NCBI RefSeq assembly: GCF_048007105.1
Contig: NZ_CP180352.1
Coordinates: 930,001-994,000 of the forward strand
Direction of reading: 5' to 3'
DNA from: Minwuia sp048007105
GTDB taxonomy: Bacteria > Pseudomonadota > Alphaproteobacteria > Minwuiales > Minwuiaceae
DNA: 64,000 nucleotides
A model generated the notes under the pieces. It was not told the origin of the DNA. It saw only the letters and a program-made list of their open reading frames with translations, and searched no databases. Below, one piece after another: positions 47,876-56,052 of the stretch. Positions within the stretch are counted from its first letter, which is position 1, and each line of letters begins with the position of its first letter. The position numbers and the translations under genes were made by a program.

Positions 47876-49495
47876 ATGAGCTATCTCGGTAAGTCCGTCG
47901 ATTCCCACGGCAACCCGACCGGCTGGAAGCGTTTCGTCTATTCGACGAACCACAAGGACATCGGCACGATGTACCTGATCTTCGCCGTGATCGCCGGCAT
48001 CATCGGCGGCGTCATGTCCATGCTGATGCGCATGGAGCTGCAGGATCCGGGCAACGGCATCCTGGGCGGCGACCATCACCTGTTCAACGTGCTGATCACC
48101 GGCCACGGCCTGATCATGATCTTCTTCATGGTCATGCCCGCGCTGATCGGCGGCTTCGGCAACTGGTTCGTGCCGCTGATGATCGGCGCGCCGGACATGG
48201 CCTTCCCGCGCATGAACAACATCTCCTTCTGGCTGCTGCCGCCGGCGCTGGGCCTGCTGGTGATCTCGATGTTCGTGCCGGGTCCCGCGGGCGGCGACGG
48301 CGTGGGTGCAGGCTGGGTGATCTATCCGCCATTGTCGGGCAGTCTGGGGCATCCGGGCATGGCGATGGACTTCGCGATCCTGTCGCTGCACATCGCCGGC
48401 GCCTCGTCGATCCTGGGCGCGATCAACTTCATCACCACCATCTTCAACATGCGCGCGCCGGGCATGACCCTGCACCGCATGCCGCTGTTCGCGTGGTCGG
48501 TGCTGATCACGGCCTTCCTGCTGCTGCTGTCGCTGCCCGTCCTGGCCGGCGCCATCACCATGCTGCTGACGGACCGCAACTTCGGCACCAACTTCTTCGT
48601 GGCCTCCGGCGGCGGTGACCCGATCCTGTTCCAGCACCTGTTCTGGTTCTTCGGTCACCCCGAGGTGTACATCCTGATCCTGCCGGCCTTCGGCATCATC
48701 AGCCACATCGTCTCGACCTTCTCGAAGAAGCCCGTCTTCGGCTATCTCGGCATGGCCTACGCCATGGTCGCGATCGGCGTCGTCGGCTTCATCGTCTGGG
48801 CCCACCACATGTACACCGTCGGCCTGAGCCTGGACGCCCGCGCCTACTTCACCGCGGCGACCATGGTCATCGCGGTGCCGACCGGCGTGAAGATCTTCTC
48901 CTGGATCGCCACCATGTGGGGCGGCTCGATGAGCTTCCGCACGCCGATGGTCTGGGCGATCGGGTTCATCTTCCTGTTCACCCTGGGCGGCGTCACCGGC
49001 GTGGTGCTCGCCAATGCCGGCCTCGACAACTACCTGCACGACACCTACTACGTGGTCGCGCACTTCCACTACGTGCTGTCGATGGGCGCCGTCTTCGCGA
49101 TCTTCGGCGCCTGGTACTACTGGTTCCCGAAGATGTCGGGCTACATGTACTCGGAGTTCGTGGGCAAGCTGCACTTCTGGGTCACCTTCATCGGCGTGAA
49201 CCTGCTGTTCTTCCCGCAGCACTTCCTGGGCCTGGCCGGCATGCCGCGCCGTATTCCGGACTATCCGGACGCCTATGCCCTGTGGAACGAGGTTTCTTCC
49301 TACGGCGCCTACATCTCGGGCTTCGCGGTTCTGATCTTCCTCTACGGCGTGGTCGAGGCCTTCATGGCCAAGCGCCGGGTCGGCGACAATCCGTGGGGCG
49401 AAGGCGCCACGACGCTGGAATGGAAGCTGCCCTCGCCGCCGCCGTTCCACCAGTACGAGGACCTGCCGACCGTCACCGAGCGGCAGCAGGGCTGA
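47876..49495 (+). CDS. ctaD: Cytochrome c oxidase subunit I
   Basis: 539 residues from the ATG at 47876 (CAGGAG upstream). Twelve membrane segments. The WFFGHPEVYILILPAFGIIS block carries the CuB His and cross-linked Tyr; HHMYTVGL supplies two more CuB ligands, and HFHYVLSMGAVFAIF the heme a3/a ligands. GGFGNWFVPLMIGAPDMAFP carries D-channel residues. This is an A-type heme-copper oxidase that reduces O2 and pumps protons. Located 23 bp after ctaC. Confidence 0.98.
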   Translation: MSYLGKSVDSHGNPTGWKRFVYSTNHKDIGTMYLIFAVIAGIIGGVMSMLMRMELQDPGNGILGGDHHLFNVLITGHGLIMIFFMVMPALIGGFGNWFVPLMIGAPDMAFPRMNNISFWLLPPALGLLVISMFVPGPAGGDGVGAGWVIYPPLSGSLGHPGMAMDFAILSLHIAGASSILGAINFITTIFNMRAPGMTLHRMPLFAWSVLITAFLLLLSLPVLAGAITMLLTDRNFGTNFFVASGGGDPILFQHLFWFFGHPEVYILILPAFGIISHIVSTFSKKPVFGYLGMAYAMVAIGVVGFIVWAHHMYTVGLSLDARAYFTAATMVIAVPTGVKIFSWIATMWGGSMSFRTPMVWAIGFIFLFTLGGVTGVVLANAGLDNYLHDTYYVVAHFHYVLSMGAVFAIFGAWYYWFPKMSGYMYSEFVGKLHFWVTFIGVNLLFFPQHFLGLAGMPRRIPDYPDAYALWNEVSSYGAYISGFAVLIFLYGVVEAFMAKRRVGDNPWGEGATTLEWKLPSPPPFHQYEDLPTVTERQQG

Positions 49496-49515
49496 CCGGA
49501 GACGTCTGACCTGCC

Positions 49516-50445
49516 ATGAACAGCGTCGCCTCAAGGACCGCAGACACCCCGGTCCCGGCCTCCGCATCCGCGGTGGCCGGGCCGGGCGATTTTCTCGCCC
49601 TGCTGAAGCCCAGGGTGATGTCGCTGGTGGTGTTCACCAGCCTGGTGGGCCTGCTGGCCGCACCGGGCGCGATCCATCCGGTAACCGCGGTGATCGCCAT
49701 CATCTGCATCGCCGTCGGCGCCGGGGCGTCGGGTGCGATCAACATGTGGTACGACGCCGACATCGACGCGCGCATGGCCCGGACGGCCAGGCGCCCGGTG
49801 CCGGCGGGGCAGGTCAGCGCCGGCGACGCGCTCGGCTTCGGCCTGTTCCTCTCCGCCGCCTCGGTCGGGACCATGGGGCTGCTGGTCAACCTGGCCTCGG
49901 CGGCTCTGCTGGCCTTCACGATCTTCTTCTATGCCGTCATCTACACGATGTGGCTGAAGCGGCTGACCCCGCACAACATCGTCATCGGCGGCGCCGCCGG
50001 CGCGTTTCCGCCGGTCATCGGCTGGGCCGCCGTCACCGGCGATCTGACATCGCTGCCGGCCTGGAGCCTGTTCCTGATCATCTTCATGTGGACGCCGCCG
50101 CACTTCTGGGCGCTGGCGCTGTTCCGCAACCAGGACTACCGCAATGCGGGCGTGCCGATGCTGCCGGTGGTCGCCGGCGAGCGCGCGACGCGCCGCCAGA
50201 TCGTCGCCTATTCGGTGCTGATGGTGGCCTGCAGCCTGGCGCCCGCCGCGCTGGGCATCGCGGGCGTGCTCTATGTCGCCGGCGCCATGGCCACGGGCCT
50301 CGCCTTCATTGTGCTGGCCGTCGGCGTCCTGCGTGAGGCCGAGGGCGTCTACCGCCAGGCGGGCCGCCTGTTCGGCTTCTCGATCCTCTATCTCTTCCTG
50401 CTCTTCGCCTTGCTGGGCGTCGAACATGCGGCCGGGCTGGTCTGA
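49516..50445 (+). CDS. ctaB: Protoheme IX farnesyltransferase
   Basis: 309-residue UbiA-family prenyltransferase with about eight membrane segments; converts heme b to heme o, the first step to heme a. Asp-rich motifs: NMWYDADIDARMARTARRPV (NxxxDxxxD) and the second one YAVIYTMWLKRLTPHNIVIG region with WTPPHFWALALF. Found between the structural genes, as usual in alphaproteobacterial aa3 operons. Its stop TGA overlaps the next start by 1 bp (TGATG). Confidence 0.97.
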   Translation: MNSVASRTADTPVPASASAVAGPGDFLALLKPRVMSLVVFTSLVGLLAAPGAIHPVTAVIAIICIAVGAGASGAINMWYDADIDARMARTARRPVPAGQVSAGDALGFGLFLSAASVGTMGLLVNLASAALLAFTIFFYAVIYTMWLKRLTPHNIVIGGAAGAFPPVIGWAAVTGDLTSLPAWSLFLIIFMWTPPHFWALALFRNQDYRNAGVPMLPVVAGERATRRQIVAYSVLMVACSLAPAALGIAGVLYVAGAMATGLAFIVLAVGVLREAEGVYRQAGRLFGFSILYLFLLFALLGVEHAAGLV

Positions 50446-50612
50446 TGGAACATCCGTCGCCGCTCACCCATGAAGAGGCCCGCCGCCGCCGCAGCCGCAA
50501 TGTCGTGCTGGCGCTGGCGCTGGTCGCCTTCGTGGCGCTGGTCTTCGCCGGATCGCTGGTGAAGATGAGCGGCGGCGACATTCCCGTGCTGAACAACACG
50601 GTCGGAGGCTGA
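50445..50612 (+). CDS. Short single-span membrane protein of the aa3 oxidase operon (CoxF-like)
   Basis: 55 residues: a charged N-terminus (MEHPSPLTHEEARRRRSRN), one membrane segment of about 22 residues (VVLALALVAFVALVFAGSLV) and a short periplasmic end. A small gene at this place between ctaB and ctaG is common in alphaproteobacterial oxidase operons; its product is thought to help oxidase assembly. The ATG overlaps the ctaB stop and ctaG begins 3 bp after its stop, so it is clearly translated with them. Confidence 0.82.
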   Translation: MEHPSPLTHEEARRRRSRNVVLALALVAFVALVFAGSLVKMSGGDIPVLNNTVGG

Positions 50613-50615
50613 GGC

Positions 50616-51194
50616 ATGGCCAGCCCCCGCCGCATCGTCATCACCTGCGTCGGCGTCGTCGCGCTGATGACCGGCATGAGCTTCGCCGCCGTGCCGCTCT
50701 ATGACCTGTTCTGCCGCGTCACCGGTTTCGGCGGCACCACCCAGCAGGCCGAGGGCGCGTCGGAGACGACAGGCAGCACCCTGATGAAGGTCACCTTCGA
50801 CGCCTCGCTGGCGCGCGGGATGCCGTGGAAGTTCGAACCGGCCGCACCCGTGACGCTCAGGACCGGCGAGACCGGGCTGATCTTCTACCGGGCCACCAAT
50901 CTGAGCGACCGGCCGGTCACCGGGACGGCCTCGTTCAACGTCACGCCGCAGAAGGCGGGCGAGTATTTCATGAAGATCGACTGCTTCTGCTTCACCGAGC
51001 AGACGCTGCAGCCGGGTCAGAGCGTGGACATGCCGGTCCAGTTCTATGTCGATCCGGCGATCGAGAAGGATCAGAACGCGGACGAGGTGCGCACGATCAC
51101 GCTCTCGTACACGTTCTTCGAGACGCAATCCGAGGGTGGAGAGCGCGAAACGGAAGCCGACGCCGCCACGGGCGGCGCGGGATTGAGGGAGTGA
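50616..51194 (+). CDS. ctaG: Cytochrome c oxidase assembly protein CtaG (Cox11 family)
   Basis: 192 residues. A membrane anchor (about 8-30) leads to FAAVPLYDLFCRVTGFGGTT, typical of Cox11. The periplasmic domain has the copper-binding motif DCFCFTEQTLQPGQ and VDMPVQFYVDP. It delivers copper to the CuB site of subunit I. Located between the short CoxF-like gene and ctaE. Confidence 0.97.
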   Translation: MASPRRIVITCVGVVALMTGMSFAAVPLYDLFCRVTGFGGTTQQAEGASETTGSTLMKVTFDASLARGMPWKFEPAAPVTLRTGETGLIFYRATNLSDRPVTGTASFNVTPQKAGEYFMKIDCFCFTEQTLQPGQSVDMPVQFYVDPAIEKDQNADEVRTITLSYTFFETQSEGGERETEADAATGGAGLRE

Positions 51195-51198
51195 GAGG

Positions 51199-52035
51199 AT
51201 GGCGGACGGTCACGCGAAGAATCATGACTACCATCTGGTAGATCCAAGCCCCTGGCCGGCGGTCGGGGCGATCTCGGCCTTCACTATGGCGATCGGCGCC
51301 GTCACGTCGATGCATGCCGAGGAAGGCGAAGGCCTGATTCCGAATCTGGTGCTCGCCGTCGGTCTGCTGGGCGTCCTCTACACCATGTTCGTCTGGTGGC
51401 GGGATGTCGTCGACGAGGCGCAGAACAAGGGCTATCACACGCCGGTCGTTCAGCTGCACCACCGCTACGGCATGATCCTGTTCATCGCCTCCGAGGTGAT
51501 GTTCTTTGTCGCCTGGTTCTGGGCCTTTTTCGGCGCCGCGCTGTATCCCAACGAAGGTATCGGCAACCAGTGGCCGCCGCAGGGCATCGAGGTCTTCGAT
51601 CCGTGGGATCTGCCCTTCGTGAACACGGTCATCCTGCTGCTGTCGGGCACCACCGTCACCTGGGCGCACCACGCGCTGAAGGAAGGCGACCGCAAGGGGC
51701 TGGTCAACGGCCTGATCTGCACCGTGGTGCTGGGCGCGCTGTTCTCCTGCGTGCAGGGCTACGAATACGCCCACGCCGCCTTCGGCTTCACCGACGGCAT
51801 CTACGCCTCGACCTTCTACATGGCGACCGGTTTCCACGGCTTCCACGTTCTGGTGGGCACCATCTTCCTGCTGGTCTGCCTGATCCGGGCCACCCGGGGC
51901 CACTTCTCGGCAGAGCACCACTTCGGCTTCGAGGCGGCGGCCTGGTACTGGCATTTCGTCGATGTCGTCTGGCTGTTCCTGTTCGTCTGCATCTACTGGT
52001 GGGGCGGCGCAGGCGGCGTGATCGCCGCGCACTGA
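51199..52035 (+). CDS. ctaE: Cytochrome c oxidase subunit III
   Basis: 278 residues, seven membrane segments. Family motifs include MILFIASEVMFFVAWFWAFF (with the conserved Glu), GFHGFHVLVGTIFLLVCL and the C-terminal AWYWHFVDVVWLFLF. It stabilises subunit I and its proton uptake. It starts 4 bp after the ctaG stop. Confidence 0.97.
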   Translation: MADGHAKNHDYHLVDPSPWPAVGAISAFTMAIGAVTSMHAEEGEGLIPNLVLAVGLLGVLYTMFVWWRDVVDEAQNKGYHTPVVQLHHRYGMILFIASEVMFFVAWFWAFFGAALYPNEGIGNQWPPQGIEVFDPWDLPFVNTVILLLSGTTVTWAHHALKEGDRKGLVNGLICTVVLGALFSCVQGYEYAHAAFGFTDGIYASTFYMATGFHGFHVLVGTIFLLVCLIRATRGHFSAEHHFGFEAAAWYWHFVDVVWLFLFVCIYWWGGAGGVIAAH

Positions 52036-52057
52036 TCGCACTTCCGGCCCGGACGCC

Positions 52058-52426
52058 ATGAGCGAGGTCTTCGTCTCACCGTTCCGGGCCGGTCTTGCCT
52101 GCCGCTGTCCGCGCTGCGGCGAAGGCCGGCTCTATGGCGGTTTCCTCGCCGTGGCCACCGGCTGCGATGTCTGCGATCTCGACTATTCGAAGGTGGATTC
52201 GGGCGACGGACCCGCCGTCTTCGTCATCTTCATCATCGGCGCCGTCGCCGCGGCCCTGGCCCTCTGGGTGGAGTTCAACTTCGAGCCGCCGGTCTGGGTC
52301 CATGTCATCTATCTGCTGCCGCTGGTGCTTGGCGGCTCCCTTGTCCTGCTCCGGCCGATGAAGGCGCTGCTCATCGCGCTGCAGTACAAGAACGCCGCGA
52401 CACAGGATGTCGACCTTCAGCCCTGA
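52058..52426 (+). CDS. DUF983 family membrane protein
   Basis: 122 residues. CRCPRCGEGRLYGGFL and CDVCDLDYSKVDSGDGPAVFV give a CxxC...CxxC zinc-ribbon-like head, and two membrane segments follow (about 48-70 and 80-100). The DUF983 family is regularly found in aa3 oxidase operons between subunit III and SURF1; its role is unproven. It overlaps the next gene by 20 bp. Confidence 0.9.
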   Translation: MSEVFVSPFRAGLACRCPRCGEGRLYGGFLAVATGCDVCDLDYSKVDSGDGPAVFVIFIIGAVAAALALWVEFNFEPPVWVHVIYLLPLVLGGSLVLLRPMKALLIALQYKNAATQDVDLQP

Positions 52427-52994
52427 CCGGCCCCGGCGGCGCTGGCTGTCCTTCGACGGCCTGCTGGCTGTGCTGGTTCTGGTCAGCTGGCTCTGGATCG
52501 GGCTCCATCTCTATGTGCTCGCCGGCCTTGTTCTGACGGATCCCGGTCCGGGCTGGCCCGAGGGGCCGGGCGACACCGATCCGGACGGGTCCATCTTTGC
52601 CACAGTCCTGCTGCTGATGCTGGCCTCCCTCGCACTGGGGCGCGGCCTCTCGGCGATGCGGCGCGGCGACGCCCGCGGGGCGATCGCGGGTCATCTGATC
52701 GCGATCGTACTCGCGCTGGCTTTCGTCGCCGTCCAGTCCTGGCGGCTGGGCCAGCCGACATTCGGCAGCGGCAGCCTTGCCGGCTCGATGGCCATGCTCG
52801 TGGCCGGCTACCACGCCTGGTACCTGATCGCGGCCACGGCCCTTGTCGGCCTGTCGGGCATCCTCGTTGTGGCGCGCGGCGGCGCCGTCGGCCTGGGCAA
52901 CGAGGTCGCGGTCTGGAACTGGCACCTTGTGGACACCGCCTGGATACTGCTTCTGTGCGCGGCCTGGTACGGCGGCTTTCTCTGGACTCTCTGA
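52407..52994 (+). CDS. Membrane protein resembling a reduced oxidase subunit III
   Basis: 195 residues, about five membrane segments (15-40, 62-82, 95-112, 128-150, 170-190). The motifs YHAWYLIAATALVGLSG and WNWHLVDTAWILLL mirror the end of true subunit III (FHGFHVLVGTIFLL and WYWHFVDVVWLFLF in ctaE), but the first two helices and the conserved-Glu helix of subunit III are not recognisable. It starts inside DUF983 (20 bp overlap) and ends 1 bp before SURF1, so it is co-expressed with the oxidase. Function unproven. Confidence 0.75.
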   Translation: MSTFSPDRPRRRWLSFDGLLAVLVLVSWLWIGLHLYVLAGLVLTDPGPGWPEGPGDTDPDGSIFATVLLLMLASLALGRGLSAMRRGDARGAIAGHLIAIVLALAFVAVQSWRLGQPTFGSGSLAGSMAMLVAGYHAWYLIAATALVGLSGILVVARGGAVGLGNEVAVWNWHLVDTAWILLLCAAWYGGFLWTL

Positions 52995-52995
52995 C

Positions 52996-53703
52996 ATGCG
53001 TTTCCGACCCTCCCTGTGGCTGACCGTTTCCGCGGGCATCGCCTTCGCGATCCTGTGCAGCCTCGGCGTGTGGCAATTGCAGCGTCTGGAGTGGAAGGAA
53101 GGCCTGATCGCGCAGATCGACGAACGGATGGGCGGCGAACCGGTACCGCTGCCGCAAACGCTGGACGATCCGGACGCCTGGCGTTTCCGGCCCGTGACCG
53201 TGACCGGCAGCTTCGTCCATGACGCGGAATCCCACCGGACCGGCCGGCCCGAGCGCGGCGCCATCGGCTACCGCATCTTCACGCCGCTGCGGCGCGCCGA
53301 CGGTGGGGGCATCGTCATGGTCGAGCGCGGCTGGGTTCCTGAACCGCTGAAGGACCCGGCGGCGCGGCCCGGCGATCCGCCGGCGGGCGAGGTCACGATC
53401 ACCGGCATTGTCCGCCTCCCCGATCCCCGCAACACCTTCACCCCCGACGACGATCCGGCCGCCAACATCTGGTTCGCATCGGATCCTGTGGCGATGGCCG
53501 CGGCGTACGGGCTGACCGTGCCACCCTGGTATGTCGTGGACCGGGATTCGGCGGCCGACTGGCCCCGGGCCGGGCCCCCGCAGCTGAGCCTGAAGAACGA
53601 CCATCTCGGATACGCCATGACCTGGTTCTCGCTCGCCGCCGTCCTGCTCGTGATCTGGCTGCTGATGGGTTTCCGGCGTGGCCGCACGGAGACGCCACAA
53701 TGA
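52996..53703 (+). CDS. SURF1 family protein
   Basis: 235 residues from the ATG at 52996. Two membrane anchors at the ends (about 8-25 and 208-228) with a periplasmic domain between. Hallmarks are CSLGVWQLQRLEWKEGLIAQ, WRFRPVTVTGSFVHD, YRIFTPLRRADGGGIVMVERGW and LKNDHLGYAMTWFSLA. SURF1 helps insert heme a into subunit I. Last gene of the oxidase set; its stop overlaps the carboxypeptidase start by 4 bp (ATGA). Confidence 0.94.
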   Translation: MRFRPSLWLTVSAGIAFAILCSLGVWQLQRLEWKEGLIAQIDERMGGEPVPLPQTLDDPDAWRFRPVTVTGSFVHDAESHRTGRPERGAIGYRIFTPLRRADGGGIVMVERGWVPEPLKDPAARPGDPPAGEVTITGIVRLPDPRNTFTPDDDPAANIWFASDPVAMAAAYGLTVPPWYVVDRDSAADWPRAGPPQLSLKNDHLGYAMTWFSLAAVLLVIWLLMGFRRGRTETPQ

Positions 53704-55196
53704 ATGCAGCCGAAGCCTATCGCGCGCTGGAGGAGCGGTTCCGCCGCCGCGCCCGCGTCCAGGACGCCCTGTCCATCCTGCACTGGGACAATGCCACGCT
53801 GATGCCCGCCGGCGCCGCCGACGGCCGCACCGACCAGATCGCCGAGCTGACGAAGATCGCCCGAGAGATCCTGCTCGACCCCGCCACGGAAGATCTGCTC
53901 GGCGAGGCGGAAGCGGATGCCGGCGCCATCGATGGCTGGCAGGCCCGGAACCTCGAGCTGATGCGGCGGGAACACCGGCTGGCGACCGCCATCCCCTCCG
54001 ATCTTGTCGAGGCCATGCAGCGCGCCGGCGCGGCTTCCGAAATGAACTGGCGCACGGCCCGCCGTGAGAACGATTTCGCCAGCCAGCGGCCGCACCTGGA
54101 AAAGGTCTTCGGTCTGGTGCGGGAGGCGGCGTCGGTCCGTGGCGCGGCGCTCGGTCTCGATCCCTACGACGCGCAGCTGGAACTGTTCGAACCGGGGTTG
54201 CGCGACACCGACATCGCGCCGGTTTTCGCCGATCTGGGAAGCTGGCTGCCGGAGAAGGTCGCGGCGATTCTGGAGCGCCAGGCTTCGGCCGAGACGCCGT
54301 CGGCGCCCGAAGGTCCTTTCGACCGGGCCATCCAGAAACAGCTCGGCGAAGGGCTGATGCGCGCCCTCGGTTTCGACTTCGAACAGGGCCGGCTGGACGA
54401 GAGCATGCACCCGTTCACCGGCGGCGTTCAGGACGATGTCCGCCTGACCACCCGCTACACCGAGCACGGCTTCGTCGAGGCCATGATGGGCATCCTGCAC
54501 GAGACCGGGCACGCGCTCTACGAACAGGGCCTGCCGAAGGCCTGGCGGGGGCAGCCGGTCGGCAATTCCGGCGGCATGGCGCTGCACGAAAGCCAGTCGC
54601 TGATCGTCGAGATGCAGCTCTGCCGCGGCCCGGCCTTTGTCGGCCATGTCGCGCCCATGCTCGCCGAGGCCTTCGGCGGGCAGCCCGCGCTGGACGTGGC
54701 CAATATCTCGCGTCTCGTGACCCGCGTCCGGCGCGGTCTGATCCGCGTCGATGCCGACGAGGCGACCTATCCGCTGCACATCATCCTGCGCTACCGGCTG
54801 GAGAAGGCGCTGCTGGCCGGCGATCTCGCCGTCGCCGACCTGCCCGGCGCCTGGAACGACGGCATGGCCGATCTGGTCGGCGTCCGCCCGCCCGACGACC
54901 GTGACGGCTGCCTGCAGGACATCCACTGGATGGATGGGGCCGTGGGCTATTTCCCGACCTACACGCTGGGCGCGCTGGGCGCGGCGCAGCTGATGGCGGC
55001 GGTCCGGCGCGACGTGCCGGATCTGGACGCCCGCACCGAGGCCGGCGATTTCGCCGCCTTCACCGGCTGGCTGCGAGAGAAGGTGCATGCCCGTGCCCTG
55101 TCGGCCACGACCGGCGAGGTCATCGCCGACGCCACCGGCGCCCCGCTCTCGGCAGACGCCTTCCGCACCCACCTGGACGCGCGCTACCTGAACTGA
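53700..55196 (+). CDS. M32 family carboxypeptidase (thermostable carboxypeptidase Taq type)
   Basis: 498 residues, the usual M32 length. The zinc motif HETGH is at 267-271 (MMGILHETGHALYEQGLPK), followed by NSGGMALHESQSLIVEMQLCR with the third ligand Glu, and IRVDADEATYPLHIILRY. It trims C-terminal residues from peptides with broad specificity, in the cytoplasm. The ATGA overlap with SURF1 suggests it shares the oxidase transcript; this is a common accident of gene order and need not imply function. Confidence 0.95.
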   Translation: MNAAEAYRALEERFRRRARVQDALSILHWDNATLMPAGAADGRTDQIAELTKIAREILLDPATEDLLGEAEADAGAIDGWQARNLELMRREHRLATAIPSDLVEAMQRAGAASEMNWRTARRENDFASQRPHLEKVFGLVREAASVRGAALGLDPYDAQLELFEPGLRDTDIAPVFADLGSWLPEKVAAILERQASAETPSAPEGPFDRAIQKQLGEGLMRALGFDFEQGRLDESMHPFTGGVQDDVRLTTRYTEHGFVEAMMGILHETGHALYEQGLPKAWRGQPVGNSGGMALHESQSLIVEMQLCRGPAFVGHVAPMLAEAFGGQPALDVANISRLVTRVRRGLIRVDADEATYPLHIILRYRLEKALLAGDLAVADLPGAWNDGMADLVGVRPPDDRDGCLQDIHWMDGAVGYFPTYTLGALGAAQLMAAVRRDVPDLDARTEAGDFAAFTGWLREKVHARALSATTGEVIADATGAPLSADAFRTHLDARYLN

Positions 55197-55266
55197 GCCC
55201 GGCTTGCAGCCGGAATCCGCGTGTGATTCACTGGCGCTGAATCGAATGCGCTTGACGGAGTCAGCC

Positions 55267-55518
55267 ATGCCGAACAACAGAAACGCGTTGCAGGCGGAAA
55301 TCGATCAGAACTACGCGTATTTCAAGACTGTGCTCCCAAGGCTCATTGTCTCGCGCAAAGGCGAATACGCGCTGATCCGGCATCAGGAAATCGTCGAGTT
55401 CTTTGATGACGGATACGCTGCGTTCTTGAGTGGCCGCGACCGCTTCTCCGATCAACTCTTTTCGGTGCAAGAAATCGACGATCGGATTGTCGATCTGGGC
55501 ATCTTCTCGCGTGTATGA
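55267..55518 (+). CDS. Small acidic protein, partner of a retropepsin-like protein
   Basis: 83 residues from the ATG at 55267. YFKTVLPRLIVSRKGEYALIR then EIVEFFDDGYAAFLSGRDRF and FSVQEIDDRIVDLGIFSRV. I recall proteins of this pattern (DUF5678-like: 'kfali.dgeiv.ff.....A...g...f....FsvqeV') encoded next to aspartyl-protease-like genes, but the family is unproven here. Codons are markedly less GC-biased than in the flanking genes. The stop overlaps the next start by 8 bp, so the two form a coupled pair. Confidence 0.72.
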   Translation: MPNNRNALQAEIDQNYAYFKTVLPRLIVSRKGEYALIRHQEIVEFFDDGYAAFLSGRDRFSDQLFSVQEIDDRIVDLGIFSRV

Positions 55519-55936
55519 AGTAGGCCTGATCCACACCGGACGAAAGATCCTTGCCGATGTGGTTGTGGTTTCTCCTGAGCACTTCCAGCAGCTGATCGAC
55601 GAAAGCGCCCCCCGATTCGTGTCGTCCGCGACCGCCTTGGTCGACACAGGCGCAGAGCTTTCCTGCATCAGCGCCCGTTTCGCACAATTGGCGGAGTTCG
55701 CCGTGGTGGGAAAACGGGGGCTTCGCAGCGCCAGCGGCGTCTTCGAGCACAATGAGTACTATTTTCATTTGGGATTCCAGCCGGCCACTGGGCCGGTACT
55801 CTTCTATCCCCACGCGATACGAGGACCTGATTTTGACGCTGCGGCGGATTCATATGACCTGCTCATCGGGATGGATGTGATCTCTACCGGCGTGCTCACC
55901 GTGGGACCGGGCAACCAGGCCAGCTTCCGCTTCTAG
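55511..55936 (+). CDS. Retropepsin-like aspartic protease family protein
   Basis: 141 residues from a GTG at 55511. The active-site motif SATALVDTGAELSCIS (DTGA at 45-48) and the later LLIGMDVIS are the two hallmarks of retroviral-type single-domain aspartic proteases, which act as dimers. VYEVGLIHTG at the start and FSAG-like middle sequence (HLGFQPATGPVLF) complete the fold. It is coupled to the small upstream gene. Lower GC and different codon use than the neighbours suggest acquisition. Target unknown. Confidence 0.75.
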   Translation: MYEVGLIHTGRKILADVVVVSPEHFQQLIDESAPRFVSSATALVDTGAELSCISARFAQLAEFAVVGKRGLRSASGVFEHNEYYFHLGFQPATGPVLFYPHAIRGPDFDAAADSYDLLIGMDVISTGVLTVGPGNQASFRF

Positions 55937-56016
55937 GCTGCGGCTACCGGCCTTCTGCGACAAAAAACCGGCAGTGCGGCGCACAAGCCGTTTCACAATC
56001 CCGCGCCGCCCCACTA

Positions 56017-56030
56017 GTTTGCACACAAAC
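56017..56030. promoter_or_regulatory. Short inverted repeat upstream of the FAH-family hydrolase
   Basis: GTTTG-CACA-CAAAC, 5-bp arms, 22 bp upstream of the ATG at 56053 and close to the GGAGGAGGG ribosome binding site. Could be an operator, but arms of five bases are too short to be sure. Confidence 0.25.
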
Positions 56031-56052
56031 GAATTCCGGGAGGAGGGAACCC

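Noticed and set aside
55267..55936. Remnant of a prophage or retroelement (because of the retroviral-type protease motif)
   Set aside because: No integrase, reverse transcriptase or phage structural gene lies nearby; retropepsin-like domains are common in ordinary bacterial proteins.
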